A stretch of DNA of 64,000 bases from Subdoligranulum variabile (GTDB taxonomy: Bacteria; Bacillota; Clostridia; Oscillospirales; Ruminococcaceae), in assembly GCF_025152575.1 (NCBI RefSeq), contig NZ_CP102293.1, positions 1,488,001-1,552,000 on the forward strand, in the 5' to 3' direction. Each line of letters opens with the position of its first letter. Position 1 is the first letter of the stretch. The position numbers were made by a program, and so were the translations under genes. The notes under the pieces are model-generated. The model searched no databases and was not told the DNA's origin. It saw nothing but the letters and a program-made list of their open reading frames with translations. Positions 38,178 to 46,485 of the stretch are shown here, one piece after another.

Positions 38178-39629
38178 ATGGGACGTATGGTAATAATAAA
38201 GAAAAGCTTCACAAATCCAAAATCCATTTATGCGATTCTGCTGCTTGGTATTTTTACTTTTCTATTTCTTGGCGCCGAGTACCTATATGTGAATATGATC
38301 TCGCTTACGGCAGGGGAAGAAAAAACGGTGATTGCGCAAAACTACGCGTTAGGAATAAGCGCTGTCGGTTTTTTGCTCTATCCGCTGTTTCATCGCTTTT
38401 TGAAAAGGCGGGTACAAATCGTTGGACTTTTTATCCTTGCACTAGCAGCGGCAGTATGCAATTTTTTGGTTCAAAAACATGTTTCTTATTCGTCCACTCT
38501 GCTCTCCGGAATGGCATTGTTCCTGTTTCTGGGGATATTGGGAAGCGCGGTCCACTACCTGTTTTTCAAACTGGCGAAGGATCGCACGCATCTGGCGCGT
38601 ATGGTTGGTATCTCCTATGCCCTTGGGATCTTCCTGCAGTTTCTAAATAACAATCTTGTGGATCTAGAAACTGCGGAAGCCTTGATACTTTCACTCTTTG
38701 CCCTTGTAGCGTTAGCGCTGTTACTGAAGGCAGAAAGGCTTTGCCGCCAGGAAAATGCAGAAGCGGAAGAACCCCAGTCCCCCGCCATAGAGGCCATAGA
38801 GGAGGATGGGAAGGGAACCCGAAAGAAGATCGCCGCCGGCGGATTCCTTGCACTGCTTGTAATCCTGATGGCATGTATCTTCAGCACGCTGGACAACGCG
38901 GTCACCATGCATCATGCAGCAGGCACTGACATCGGGCAATGGCCGCGGCTTTTGCTGGCGGTAAGCGGCCTTTCTGCCGGCTTTCTTTTTGATATCCGAA
39001 AGCGGAAATTTATGACCATGATGATGTACTGCGTCATGCTGATGTCCGTCATCTGTGTGGTAGTACTCAAGCTGGGCGGCCCGTTTTTGATCGGCCTGAT
39101 CGTATTTTATCTTTCGGCTGGATTTTTTGTGGTATTCTTCACCACCAGCTTTCTGGATTTTGCCCGCCATATGCCCACGCCAGCGCTGTGGGCCGGTATG
39201 GGGCGCGCCATGAATAACGTGAGCGCCGCTTTGCTTGCCAACGCCTCTGTAGCGCTGCTTGTTTCTGACAGCAATGGCATGGCGTCCATCATTCTGGCAC
39301 TGGTCCTGTTTGTGGCCGTCAGCGTAGTCATCTATCTTTATACTGCCTGGATGCCGGTTTCATCCGGCGCCCCCAAGGATATCCCGGCAGACCTGGACCC
39401 TCAGGAAGCGTTCCGTCTTTTGTCGGAGCTGTTTATCCTTACGCCCAAGGAAACCGAAGTATTTGACAAGCTGGTCAATTCAGAGGAAAGTATTCAGGAG
39501 ATCGCAGATGGACTGTATCTATCCCGGCGAACCTGTCAGCGGCATATCGCAGCGATCTATGAGAAAGCGGGTGTAAAATCACGCATGGGATTGTACCAGC
39601 TCTACATAGAAAAACAGCGCAGGCCATGA
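38178..39629 (+). CDS. Membrane-embedded LuxR-family regulator
   Basis: 483 residues from the ATG at 38178 (AAAGGGGGG upstream). About eleven or twelve membrane spans fill residues 15-390 in an MFS-like pattern with a cytoplasmic break near 190-215; the C-terminal 65 residues are a LuxR helix-turn-helix (LTPKETEVFDKLV, IQEIADGLYLSRRTCQRHIAAIYEKAGVKSR, shortened here to key parts). This design puts a DNA-binding head on a transporter-like sensor. It may regulate the downstream lipoprotein (20 bases away, same strand) and the signalling operon. Confidence 0.85.
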   Translation: MGRMVIIKKSFTNPKSIYAILLLGIFTFLFLGAEYLYVNMISLTAGEEKTVIAQNYALGISAVGFLLYPLFHRFLKRRVQIVGLFILALAAAVCNFLVQKHVSYSSTLLSGMALFLFLGILGSAVHYLFFKLAKDRTHLARMVGISYALGIFLQFLNNNLVDLETAEALILSLFALVALALLLKAERLCRQENAEAEEPQSPAIEAIEEDGKGTRKKIAAGGFLALLVILMACIFSTLDNAVTMHHAAGTDIGQWPRLLLAVSGLSAGFLFDIRKRKFMTMMMYCVMLMSVICVVVLKLGGPFLIGLIVFYLSAGFFVVFFTTSFLDFARHMPTPALWAGMGRAMNNVSAALLANASVALLVSDSNGMASIILALVLFVAVSVVIYLYTAWMPVSSGAPKDIPADLDPQEAFRLLSELFILTPKETEVFDKLVNSEESIQEIADGLYLSRRTCQRHIAAIYEKAGVKSRMGLYQLYIEKQRRP

Positions 39630-39648
39630 CAGCCAGAAAGGGGTTCGG

Positions 39649-40098
39649 ATGAAGAGGATTAAAATTGCTGTTTTGCTGGTATTATTGTGCGTACTGGCGG
39701 GGTGTTCCCCAAAAGACACATCGCTTCGGGCCTATTGTACCGAAAGCCAGCAGGAATTTCTGGATCAGTCGCTGGAAGAGCTGCCGGTCGCGCTTACCTA
39801 TCGTCACAACGATAACATCCTGGGACGCTACGAAACGACGGATGAAGAAATCATCTCCGAAATCCTGCAGGCATTACGGGAAACGACCATTGTATCCAAA
39901 GCTTTCAGCGGCTCTACAGACAGCCGGATCCTGGAGTTTGAGACAGCGGATGGGGATACCTGCCTCTTCTGGTTTGATGAAAACCGGTTCCATGGCGCCG
40001 GCGGAACATCCTATGTGCTTTCCGGCGACGAGGAGATCTGGGATCTGGCGCGGAAAATTCAGGAAACATATCCGGAATACAGGGAAGCGATGGAGTAA
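39649..40098 (+). CDS. Lipoprotein, paralogue of 36342-36851
   Basis: 149 residues, lipobox LAGC (Cys19). It shares LRAYCTESQQEFLDQSLEEL, EEIISEILQALRETTI, DTCLFWFDENRF and YVLSGDEEIWDLARKI with the 36342-36851 lipoprotein, without the Ser/Thr spacer. Co-directional with the LuxR membrane regulator and probably in its operon. Function unknown. Confidence 0.78.
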   Translation: MKRIKIAVLLVLLCVLAGCSPKDTSLRAYCTESQQEFLDQSLEELPVALTYRHNDNILGRYETTDEEIISEILQALRETTIVSKAFSGSTDSRILEFETADGDTCLFWFDENRFHGAGGTSYVLSGDEEIWDLARKIQETYPEYREAME

Positions 40099-40257
40099 AA
40101 AGGCAGATCGAAAAAGCCGGGTGTTCCTTGCTTGTATGCAGCTAAGGCCGCGTAAGCAGGGAACGCCCGGTTTATTTATATTCGTTTTTCAAACGAGAGG
40201 GAGCCTCGGGTTTGGCTTCATTTGTTCGCTTTCCCCTTCCACACAAAACTCAACCCT

Positions 40258-40728
40258 CTATTTCAGAAATTTCCGGATTTTTTTCAGAGCTGCCGCTATG
40301 GACTTCTGTACCGCCTGATAGCTGCACCCTTCCCGCACCGCAATCTCCTCATAGGTAAGCCCGTCAAAGAAATACATCTGCAGCCTTCTTTTCTGGACTT
40401 CCGGCAGCTGGTTGACGCCCTCCCGGAGCGCCTGCGTCTGCATGGATTCATAGACGGCGTCCTCCACCGGGGCCGGCTCCTGTGCCGAACGACGGCTCAG
40501 CAGCTCTTCGTTCAGCTCGGTCCAGTCAAGGTGCCTCTCCTGCTCGTTAAGGAAGGAGAGATCGTCCAACTCAAACCGGTCAAACACGGCATAGAGCTTC
40601 ACATCCAGTTCCAGCCTGTGTGGTACGCCCTGGCCGTCCCTGAAAGATAGATAACATTTCCCGTCGATCATCGACAGGGTATAGGGGTTATACTTGTCCT
40701 TTCTTCTCTTTGGATGCCTGTCATCCAT
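40258..40728 (-). CDS. Sigma-70 family factor (region 4 only clear)
   Basis: 156 residues from the ATG at 40728, which has GGAGGAC upstream; a TTG five codons earlier is also in frame. The C-terminal part is a clear sigma region 4 (LPEVQKRRLQMYFFDGLTYE, EIAVREGCSYQAVQKSIAAA). The N-terminal 80 residues (YNPYTLSMIDGKCYLSFRDG) do not look like region 2. Such short factors are common on Clostridial conjugative elements, where they drive element genes. Confidence 0.82.
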   Translation of the reverse strand: MDDRHPKRRKDKYNPYTLSMIDGKCYLSFRDGQGVPHRLELDVKLYAVFDRFELDDLSFLNEQERHLDWTELNEELLSRRSAQEPAPVEDAVYESMQTQALREGVNQLPEVQKRRLQMYFFDGLTYEEIAVREGCSYQAVQKSIAAALKKIRKFLK

Positions 40729-40743
40729 CTCTTTGTCCTCCAA

Positions 40744-41151
40744 TCAATCGTTTTTGAGTGAATCAAAACGATTGACCGGTGGACTTCGGCAATGAAATCC
40801 GCCATGATACGCAAAAGCGCCCACAGCAAGATTGCTGTAGGCGCAAAGCGGCACTATGGGGCGGTTTGAATCGCAGCGGTTCGGTGGGGTGGCATAAAAT
40901 GGCCGCAAAAATCCTGTAAGGTCTGATCGTAAGCCTGATAAGAAAAAACGCCGCCCTCCCGGTCGGAAGGCGGCTTGCGTTGTATGGTTCGCATACATGG
41001 ACAGCCACCCGCCTGCGCTGTATTTCCGGCGTTTTTAACCTACGGAAATCTATACTAACAGGCGGGCGTCTCAGCTCGTGACTCGTCTGCGACTCATCTG
41101 CAACATATTTTTGGCCTCATCCGCGTCTCATTTCAGGCTCACCTCCGGCTG
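40744..41151. other. Non-coding interval
   Basis: No convincing gene. It holds one hairpin (GCCGCC/GGCGGC near 40950-40973) and an AAAACGATTG/CAATCGTTTT inverted repeat straddling the sigma-factor leader (40746-40776). Short frames here have no ribosome site. Confidence 0.5.
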
Positions 41152-41575
41152 TCAGATAATCATATTCGGACATGTTTGTTTTATCCTCTGGATATGCGCC
41201 TCCGTGAGATGCCGCTTGATTCCTGTATAAAAGGCATTTGCAGTTCCTGCTCCCGATTGCTGGTAGAGCAGTATGGTCAAGTGCATATTCAGGCTACTGT
41301 TAAACGGGTCAAAGGCCAGTGCGGCTTTGGCCGCCTTGTGCGCATAGACATACTCGCCACACTCGGTCTGGCGTTCTATATACCGGCCGGCGAGCCGGAA
41401 ATACAGGCCCTGATAGTATGTAATACTCGGGATAAAATAAATATTATCGGACAACCGTGGCAGAAGATTCCCGGAATACAGTCCGACGGCAGCTTCATAC
41501 AGCCGATACCGCTTTTTCGGATTGTTCTCCATCTCGATACTGTCACATAGTTCTTCGAATAACCCCACATCTGTC
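41152..41575 (-). pseudogene. C-terminal fragment of a BTAD (AfsR/SARP-like) regulator
   Basis: About 140 residues on the minus strand resemble a bacterial transcriptional activator domain: LCDSIEMENNPKKRYRLYEA, AVGLYSGNLLPRL, then helical repeats AKAALAFDPFNSSLNMHLTI. The 5' part (winged helix) is missing: upstream of about 41575 the frame runs into the opposite strand of another gene. It is a remnant, probably without function. Confidence 0.65.
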
Positions 41576-42192
41576 ACTATTCCCTGGACGGCGGAACAAA
41601 CTGGTTCGATGCCACCGAGGCTACTTTCCCCACCGAGGGCATCACGGTGACCCTGCCCTATCCCAGCGGCACTGACAAGAATAACTATGACTACCGAGTG
41701 GTTCACATGTTCACCGTGACTTCCACCCGCCTGGGCACCACCGCTGGTAATACCGAGACCCCTGCCGTCACCAAAACCGACAGCGGCCTGCAGGTCACTC
41801 TGAAGGGGCTTTCCCCCGTGGTCATCGGCTGGGATAAGATCGAAACGCCGTCCTCCGGTGGTTCCACCGCCCCTGCGGCCACGGCCACCCCGGCGCCCTC
41901 GGACAATATCACCTATTACACCTGCCCGTCCTGCGGCTATCATAACTGGACCGCCACCGAGGCAGGCTACCGCTGTGACCACTGCGGCTATGTGGAATCC
42001 ACCAAGCAGCTGTCCGGCTACGGCAACGTGAAGGGCACCTACACCCCCGGCAGCGGCGCAACGTCCACCGCTGCGTCCACCGTTCCGCAGACCGGCGACG
42101 AGAGCAACCCCGTCCTGTGGACGGTACTGCTCCTGGTCAGCGGTCTGGCCCTGGGCGGCCTTGCGATTGCCAAGCGCAAGAAGCAGCAGTAA
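41575..42192 (+). pseudogene. C-terminal fragment of a sortase-anchored surface protein
   Basis: From HYSLDGGTNWFDATEATFP the plus-strand frame reads about 205 residues: a beta-rich part, an Ala/Thr/Pro linker, a Cys4 zinc-ribbon-like motif (CPSCGYHNW, CDHCGY), and a sorting signal VPQTGDESNP with a hydrophobic span and RKKQQ tail. The N-terminus and signal peptide are missing. The high-GC codon use is closer to the chromosome than to the conjugative part. Probable substrate of the downstream sortase before truncation. Confidence 0.7.
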
Positions 42193-42290
42193 TATACAGT
42201 AAATAACGGGAAACCGCCACCACACGGTAGGTGTGATGGCGGTTTCTTGTTTCTTGTCTTATTTTCAGTTTGGTACAAGGAGGTGGTTCC

Positions 42291-43040
42291 ATGAAAACTC
42301 TGCGGCGCATAGCCATCCTTTTCTTTGGCGTTGTCTTTGCAATCAGCTTGTTTATGCTGGCCCGTATTCTGGTGCAGGGCAGGCAGGAGCAGGCTGCTTT
42401 TGATCGGCTCTCAGCCGCCCTGGAGCAGCCGGAAAGCGCCGACGGCCAGAACCCCGAGCAATCCCCTTATGAAGCGCTGAAAGAGCAAAACCCGGACTTT
42501 TTCGGGTGGATTTCCATAGAGGGAACCAACATCGACTACCCGGTCATGTTTACACCCGATGCCCCGGAACATTATCTGCGCCGTGCCTTCGACGGCAGCA
42601 GCTCTCAAAGCGGCGTGCCCTTTCTCTCTGCCGATTGTTTTGCAGGAGGCGGCAACTGGCTCATCTATGGCCACAACATGAAGAACGGCTCCATGTTTGC
42701 GGATCTGCTCAACTACGCCAGGAAAGATTTCTGGCAGGCGCATCCCCTGATTCAGTTTGATACACTGGAAGAAGAAGGCACCTATGAAGTGTTCGCTGCC
42801 TTCTACGTCCGGGTGTACACAGAGGGAGAAAGCGGCTTTGCGTACTATGAATACACCGACATAAGCCAGCAGGCTGATTTTGAGGAATATCTGGCACAGG
42901 TTTCCGGGGCCGCCCTGTATGATACTGGGGTGGAAGCCCAATACGGTGACCAGCTGATCACTCTGTCCACCTGCACAAACCGCTCTCAGGATGAGCGGTT
43001 TGTGTTGGTTGGCAGACAAATCCAGCATCAAGACAGCTGA
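42291..43040 (+). CDS. srtB: Class B sortase
   Basis: 249 residues from the ATG with AAGGAGGTGG upstream. N-terminal signal anchor (about 7-29), then the sortase fold with the catalytic His in YGHNMK (about 125), Cys in LSTCTN (about 227) and Arg in DERFVLVGR (about 235). It should transpeptidate proteins with a (S/P/V)PxTG-like signal to the wall. The fragmentary upstream protein with VPQTGD would have been its cognate substrate. Confidence 0.9.
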   Translation: MKTLRRIAILFFGVVFAISLFMLARILVQGRQEQAAFDRLSAALEQPESADGQNPEQSPYEALKEQNPDFFGWISIEGTNIDYPVMFTPDAPEHYLRRAFDGSSSQSGVPFLSADCFAGGGNWLIYGHNMKNGSMFADLLNYARKDFWQAHPLIQFDTLEEEGTYEVFAAFYVRVYTEGESGFAYYEYTDISQQADFEEYLAQVSGAALYDTGVEAQYGDQLITLSTCTNRSQDERFVLVGRQIQHQDS

Positions 43041-43090
43041 TGGCGAATCACACAGAGAACTTGACATTGTTTTCCATATTTTTCCATAAC

Positions 43091-43154
43091 TCGACAAGTT
43101 TTGCAAACAATATATAGTATGATATAGTTATAATATAACACTATATATAGTTTC
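43091..43154 (+). promoter_or_regulatory. AT-rich promoter region of the integrase
   Basis: TCGACA (43091-43096), 16-base spacer, TATAGT (43113-43118); TATAAT at 43129-43134 is an alternative -10. Palindromic CTATATATAG (43143-43152) lies directly before the GTG start and could bind a regulator. Confidence 0.45.
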
Positions 43155-44342
43155 GTGGATCAAATTGAACATGACTTGACGAGGAAGGAAGGGGAAGAAT
43201 GGTTAAGGCAAGTAGCACAGCAACTTGTTCCTCTATGCCCCTGGTTTGCCGATAAACCTGTTTCCCAAATCACCAAGGCCGATTACAAAAGGCTCATGGA
43301 GGAAATTGATAACGATGGCATCAGGGTACATGAAAAGGCATTTCTCCTTCCTGAAGCAAGGAAATACAAAACAAAGTCCTTTAACAAATTGGCTGTCGGC
43401 CATGACATAACCGCCTACACAATGGCAGAAGCCTTCCGTGGTAAACATGTTTCAAGACACTCAGCAGAAGAAATTTCCAAAGCGCTGGGTGTTCAGTTGG
43501 AACAGGCTTTCCGTATTGAAGGTACTGAAACGACATTGACCCGCAAAACCCTTCGAGAGTATGCTCTGTTTGCACGTCAGGTTTTACAGTTTGCCAGTGA
43601 TCAATACGGTACGGTACAACCGGCGTTTACCCTTCCGGCACGGGGAACACGTCCCCGCTTTGTGGACTGTCTGCATGAGGATGAAGTAAAACGGTTACTG
43701 AACTATCTTCCCAATTGCAGTATGCTTGAGCAGACAATCGTACAAGCACTCCTCAATACCGGAATGCGACGTGGTGAGTTGGCGGGCCTTACATGGGAAG
43801 ATATAAACTTCAAGCAGTGTACGGTTCATGTGTATAAATCTCTTCTGGTTTTCGATGAGTTTGGATACCAACTGACCACAACCAAAGAATCCAACGACCG
43901 GTACATAGACGTAGCACCTGAATTTATGACCTTTATGAAAAGGTGCTATGAATTATGGAAATGTCAGCGCAAGATGATGGGAGCCAGCTGGCAAAACTCT
44001 ATCGAAAAGAAACGCTGTAAATACCCTGATTCCCTCCGAGCGCTGGCGGGCAACAATTTTGTGATCTGCGATGATCATGGTTGGCCGCTCAATCCGGACA
44101 GTTATGCTTGCATCGTCAAAAGAATCGGAGACAAAGCCGGTATCCGGCATCTCCATCCCCACATGTTCCGACACACTTTCGTCAGCATTCTGATGTCCAA
44201 CCCTGACATTGGTGTTGCCACAGTAGCTGCTGAAGCAGGCCATGCCCAACCCAGTACAACCCTGATGATCTACACTCAGCAGTACAAAAAACGCCAAGAA
44301 TCAATTCGCAGCCAGCTCAGCCGTGAATTGTACGGAGCATAA
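43155..44342 (+). CDS. Tyrosine recombinase (island integrase)
   Basis: 395 residues from a GTG. Catalytic set visible: Arg205 (GMRRGEL), His336 and Arg339 (HMFRHTF), His363 (AGHAQPS) and Tyr373 (LMIYTQ). An N-terminal SAM-like core-binding region precedes it, with an HTH-like stretch (SRHSAEEISKALGV, about 98-111). I see no arm-binding AP2-like domain, and there is no good ribosome site, so the real start could lie elsewhere. It lies at the right end of the island beside the attachment site and presumably catalysed insertion into the tRNA anticodon loop. Confidence 0.9.
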   Translation: MDQIEHDLTRKEGEEWLRQVAQQLVPLCPWFADKPVSQITKADYKRLMEEIDNDGIRVHEKAFLLPEARKYKTKSFNKLAVGHDITAYTMAEAFRGKHVSRHSAEEISKALGVQLEQAFRIEGTETTLTRKTLREYALFARQVLQFASDQYGTVQPAFTLPARGTRPRFVDCLHEDEVKRLLNYLPNCSMLEQTIVQALLNTGMRRGELAGLTWEDINFKQCTVHVYKSLLVFDEFGYQLTTTKESNDRYIDVAPEFMTFMKRCYELWKCQRKMMGASWQNSIEKKRCKYPDSLRALAGNNFVICDDHGWPLNPDSYACIVKRIGDKAGIRHLHPHMFRHTFVSILMSNPDIGVATVAAEAGHAQPSTTLMIYTQQYKKRQESIRSQLSRELYGA

Positions 44343-44346
44343 AAGA

Positions 44347-44391
44347 AGAACGTGCCTCGTCGTTAAAAAATGACGTAGGCACGTTCTTTTT
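44347..44391 (+). terminator. Terminator between integrase and island tRNA
   Basis: Stem AGAACGTGCCT/AGGCACGTTCT with inner CGTC/GACG, followed by TTTTT. It may also end the convergent tRNA transcript. Confidence 0.8.
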
Positions 44392-44467
44392 GGTGGGCCA
44401 GGCAGGGTTCGAACCCGCGACCAAGCGGTTATGAGCCGCCAGCTCTGACCAGCTGAGCTACTGGCCC
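44391..44467 (-). tRNA. Complete CAT-anticodon tRNA carried by the island (Ile2- or Met-type)
   Basis: Minus strand 74 nt plus encoded CCA. Acceptor GGGCCAG/CTGGCCC, D arm GCTC/GAGC, anticodon stem GGCGG/CCGCT with loop CTCATAA, T arm GCGGG-TTCGAAC-CCTGC. It is nearly identical to the interrupted host tRNA from the D arm through the variable loop and differs in the acceptor end and T arm. It lies inside the 9-bp repeats, 135 bases from the right end, so it travels with the island and can replace the split gene. Confidence 0.9.
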
Positions 44468-44501
44468 GTAAGATATACTATTGAACTCCTAAAACACCAT
44501 C

Positions 44502-44525
44502 TCGTAGCCAATCCGTAGCCAAAAC
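44502..44525. repeat. Right-end copy of the 24-bp island repeat
   Basis: Two direct GTAGCCAA units, identical to 2982-3005 and in the same orientation, 77 bases inside the right attachment core. GGTTAAAC (44589-44596) also has a counterpart at the left end (3030-3037). Confidence 0.75.
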
Positions 44526-44601
44526 GGTGTTTTTAGAAGGTATCGCAAAATAAAATGACGATATATCGTGATTTCAAAAAGATATTTTGGTTAAACTAAC
44601 A

Positions 44602-44642
44602 GGTTATGAGCCGCCAGCTCTGACCAACTGAGCTAATGGCCC
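44602..44642 (-). tRNA. 5' half of the interrupted CAT-anticodon tRNA
   Basis: Minus strand GGGCCAT acceptor, D arm and 5' anticodon stem up to the CTCATAACC core. Its 3' half is at 2812-2856. Its own promoter side is intact, so it probably gives a hybrid transcript running into island DNA. Confidence 0.88.
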
Positions 44643-44747
44643 GCATCAGTCGTACACAATAGTATACCACAATTTGATCCCATTGCCAAGTCCCCCGGCA
44701 TTTTTTGGCCTGTCCCCACATACCTTGTGCCAAAGGGGGATGAACCT

Positions 44748-45986
44748 ATGGGTCGTTTGGGTTGGGCGCTGGCAGCGGTGCTGCTGCTTCTCACGGTGGC
44801 CACGGCGCCGCTGCTGCTGCCGCAGCACCTTTCGCCGGACACGCCGTCCGCCACTGCCGCCCCCACGCCCGCTGCCACCGCTGTGCCGGAACGTACTGCG
44901 CCCTACCGCGCGGTCTGGGTCAGCTATCTGGAATGGCAGCAGGTGGATTTCTCCGGCGCCGACGCCTTCTCCCGGGACATCGCCGCCATGCTGGACAACA
45001 TCGCTTCGGTGGGGGCCACCGTGGTGCTGGCCCAGGTGCGGCCCTTCGGGGATGCCCTCTATCCCAGCGACTACTTCCCTTTCAGCCACCTCTGCACCGG
45101 CATCCAAGGCCGGGACCCCGGCTTCGACCCCCTGGCCCTGCTGGTGGAAGCCGCCCATGCCAGCGGCCTGGAACTGGAAGCCTGGGTCAACCCCTACCGC
45201 CTCCAGGCGGGGGGCGTGCCCGCTCTCTGCGATCAAAGCCCCGCCGTCACCCATCCCGACTGGGTCAAAAAGACCGAGACAGGCAGCTACCTTGACCCCG
45301 CCAACCCCGACGTGCGGCAGTACATCGCCGACGGGGTGGAGGAACTCTGCCGGAACTACGCCCTGGACGGCATCCACTTCGACGACTATTTCTACCCCAC
45401 CACCTCGGCAACCTTCGACGCGGCGGAGTACGCCGCCGCCCAGACCGGCCTTTCCCTGGCGGACTGGCGGCGGGACAACGTCAACGCCCTCATGAGCCTC
45501 TGCCACGGCGTCACCGCCCGGTACGGCGTGCGGCTGGGAGTGGCGCCCCTGGGGGACCCGGAACTCTGCTATGACGGCCAATACAGCGATGCCGCCCGGT
45601 GGCTGGCACAGGGCGGCTATGTGGATTATCTCATGCCCCAGCTCTACTGGGGTCTGACCTATGAACAGAACGGCGACACCGCCCACAGCCTGGACACCCT
45701 GGCCGCCCGGTGGGCGGACCTGCCCCGGGCAGAGGGGGTGGCCCTCTATGTGGGACTGGGGGCCTACCGCATCGGCGACGGGGACGGCTCCACCGCCGGC
45801 GCCGCCGAATGGCAGAGCGGTCACGCCCTGGCCGACCAGCTGGACGCCCTGGAAACCCTGGGCATCGGCGGGGCAGGGCTCTACCGGTACGCCTCCCTCT
45901 GGGCCAACAGCGACTGGCCCGACCTGGCCGACGCCGAGCGTCAGGCCCTGGCGGCGCGGTGGGTCACAGCAGCCCCCGGGTATTGA
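44748..45986 (+). CDS. Secreted GHL10-type (DUF187) glycosyl hydrolase
   Basis: 412 residues from MGRLGW (the start seven codons earlier is weaker). Signal anchor about 5-23, Thr/Ala/Pro linker, then a TIM-barrel domain with the GHL10 pattern: YRAVWVSYLEW, VLAQVRPFGDALYPS, LEAWVNPYR, NYALDGIHFDDYF and YLMPQLYWG. The acids in GIHFDD and WVNPY regions are candidate catalytic residues. It probably acts on wall or extracellular glycans. The 3' end overlaps the convergent winged-helix gene by 23 bases. Confidence 0.85.
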   Translation: MGRLGWALAAVLLLLTVATAPLLLPQHLSPDTPSATAAPTPAATAVPERTAPYRAVWVSYLEWQQVDFSGADAFSRDIAAMLDNIASVGATVVLAQVRPFGDALYPSDYFPFSHLCTGIQGRDPGFDPLALLVEAAHASGLELEAWVNPYRLQAGGVPALCDQSPAVTHPDWVKKTETGSYLDPANPDVRQYIADGVEELCRNYALDGIHFDDYFYPTTSATFDAAEYAAAQTGLSLADWRRDNVNALMSLCHGVTARYGVRLGVAPLGDPELCYDGQYSDAARWLAQGGYVDYLMPQLYWGLTYEQNGDTAHSLDTLAARWADLPRAEGVALYVGLGAYRIGDGDGSTAGAAEWQSGHALADQLDALETLGIGGAGLYRYASLWANSDWPDLADAERQALAARWVTAAPGY

Positions 45987-46353
45987 GGCGGTAGCCTACC
46001 TTGAACACCGTCTGGATCTCCTGCTCCAGGCCCAGCTTGCGCCGCACCCGGTTGATGTGCACATCCACCGTGCGGCTCTCCCCGATGTAATCGTAGCCCC
46101 AGGCGTCGGTGAGCAGCTGGCTGCGGGTCAGGGCAATGTTGCGGTTGCGTACCAGCGTTTCCAGCAGGGCATACTCCCGGGGGGTCAGGGCTACCTCCTC
46201 CTCCTGCCGGAACACCCGGTGGGCCCGCAGATCAATGAACAGGTCCTTGAACCGGAACTCCGTCAGCTTGCGGCTTGCCCGCCGCAGCAGCGGATAGGTT
46301 CTGGGTTTTGATTCCGTAACAAAGGTCTCCTGCAAGGCAATGGCGTTGGACAC
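45964..46353 (-). CDS. Orphan OmpR/PhoB-type winged-helix regulator without receiver
   Basis: 129 residues. The C-terminal 100 form a PhoB-type winged helix (LTPREYALLETLVRNRNIAL, SRTVDVHINRVRRKLG, FKVGYRLN). The N-terminal 35 residues are too short for a receiver domain, so control cannot be by the usual aspartate phosphorylation. Alone on its strand, with AAGGAGGG before the start. Target unknown. Confidence 0.85.
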   Translation of the reverse strand: MSNAIALQETFVTESKPRTYPLLRRASRKLTEFRFKDLFIDLRAHRVFRQEEEVALTPREYALLETLVRNRNIALTRSQLLTDAWGYDYIGESRTVDVHINRVRRKLGLEQEIQTVFKVGYRLNTRGLL

Positions 46354-46485
46354 GGGACAGCCCTCCTTCTGATATTCTTTCTCTGTCTATATACTATAAC
46401 GACAGATGTTGCCGACTTGTTACAAATATTGCCAATGTTTACACAAAATTAAAAATAATGTCTGATTTTTGCGAAAAAGATTTGG

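Larger units (their letters stand above)
2848..44610. mobile_element. 41.8 kb integrated island in a tRNA anticodon loop
   Basis: The ends are defined by the 9-bp direct repeat GGTTATGAG (2848-2856 and 44602-44610), the split tRNA halves outside them, a tyrosine recombinase just inside the right end, and a shared 24-bp repeat near both ends (2982-3005 and 44502-44525). GC looks clearly lower than the flanks, and the host's CTTTGCAAAG palindromes are absent. The cargo is conjugative-element remnants, a phospho-signalling operon, regulators and sortase remnants. With no relaxase, no VirD4 and a fused TrbL fragment, it should excise at best and not transfer on its own. Confidence 0.88.

Noticed and set aside
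40790..40870. Fourth copy of the 100-bp repeat (GGCGCAAAGCGGC)
   Set aside because: Only a short word matches; the second core TGGCGCACCTGCGCCA is absent.
44391..44467. Idea that this tRNA is the insertion target
   Set aside because: It is complete, lies inside the 9-bp repeats, and its acceptor stem does not match the split halves.
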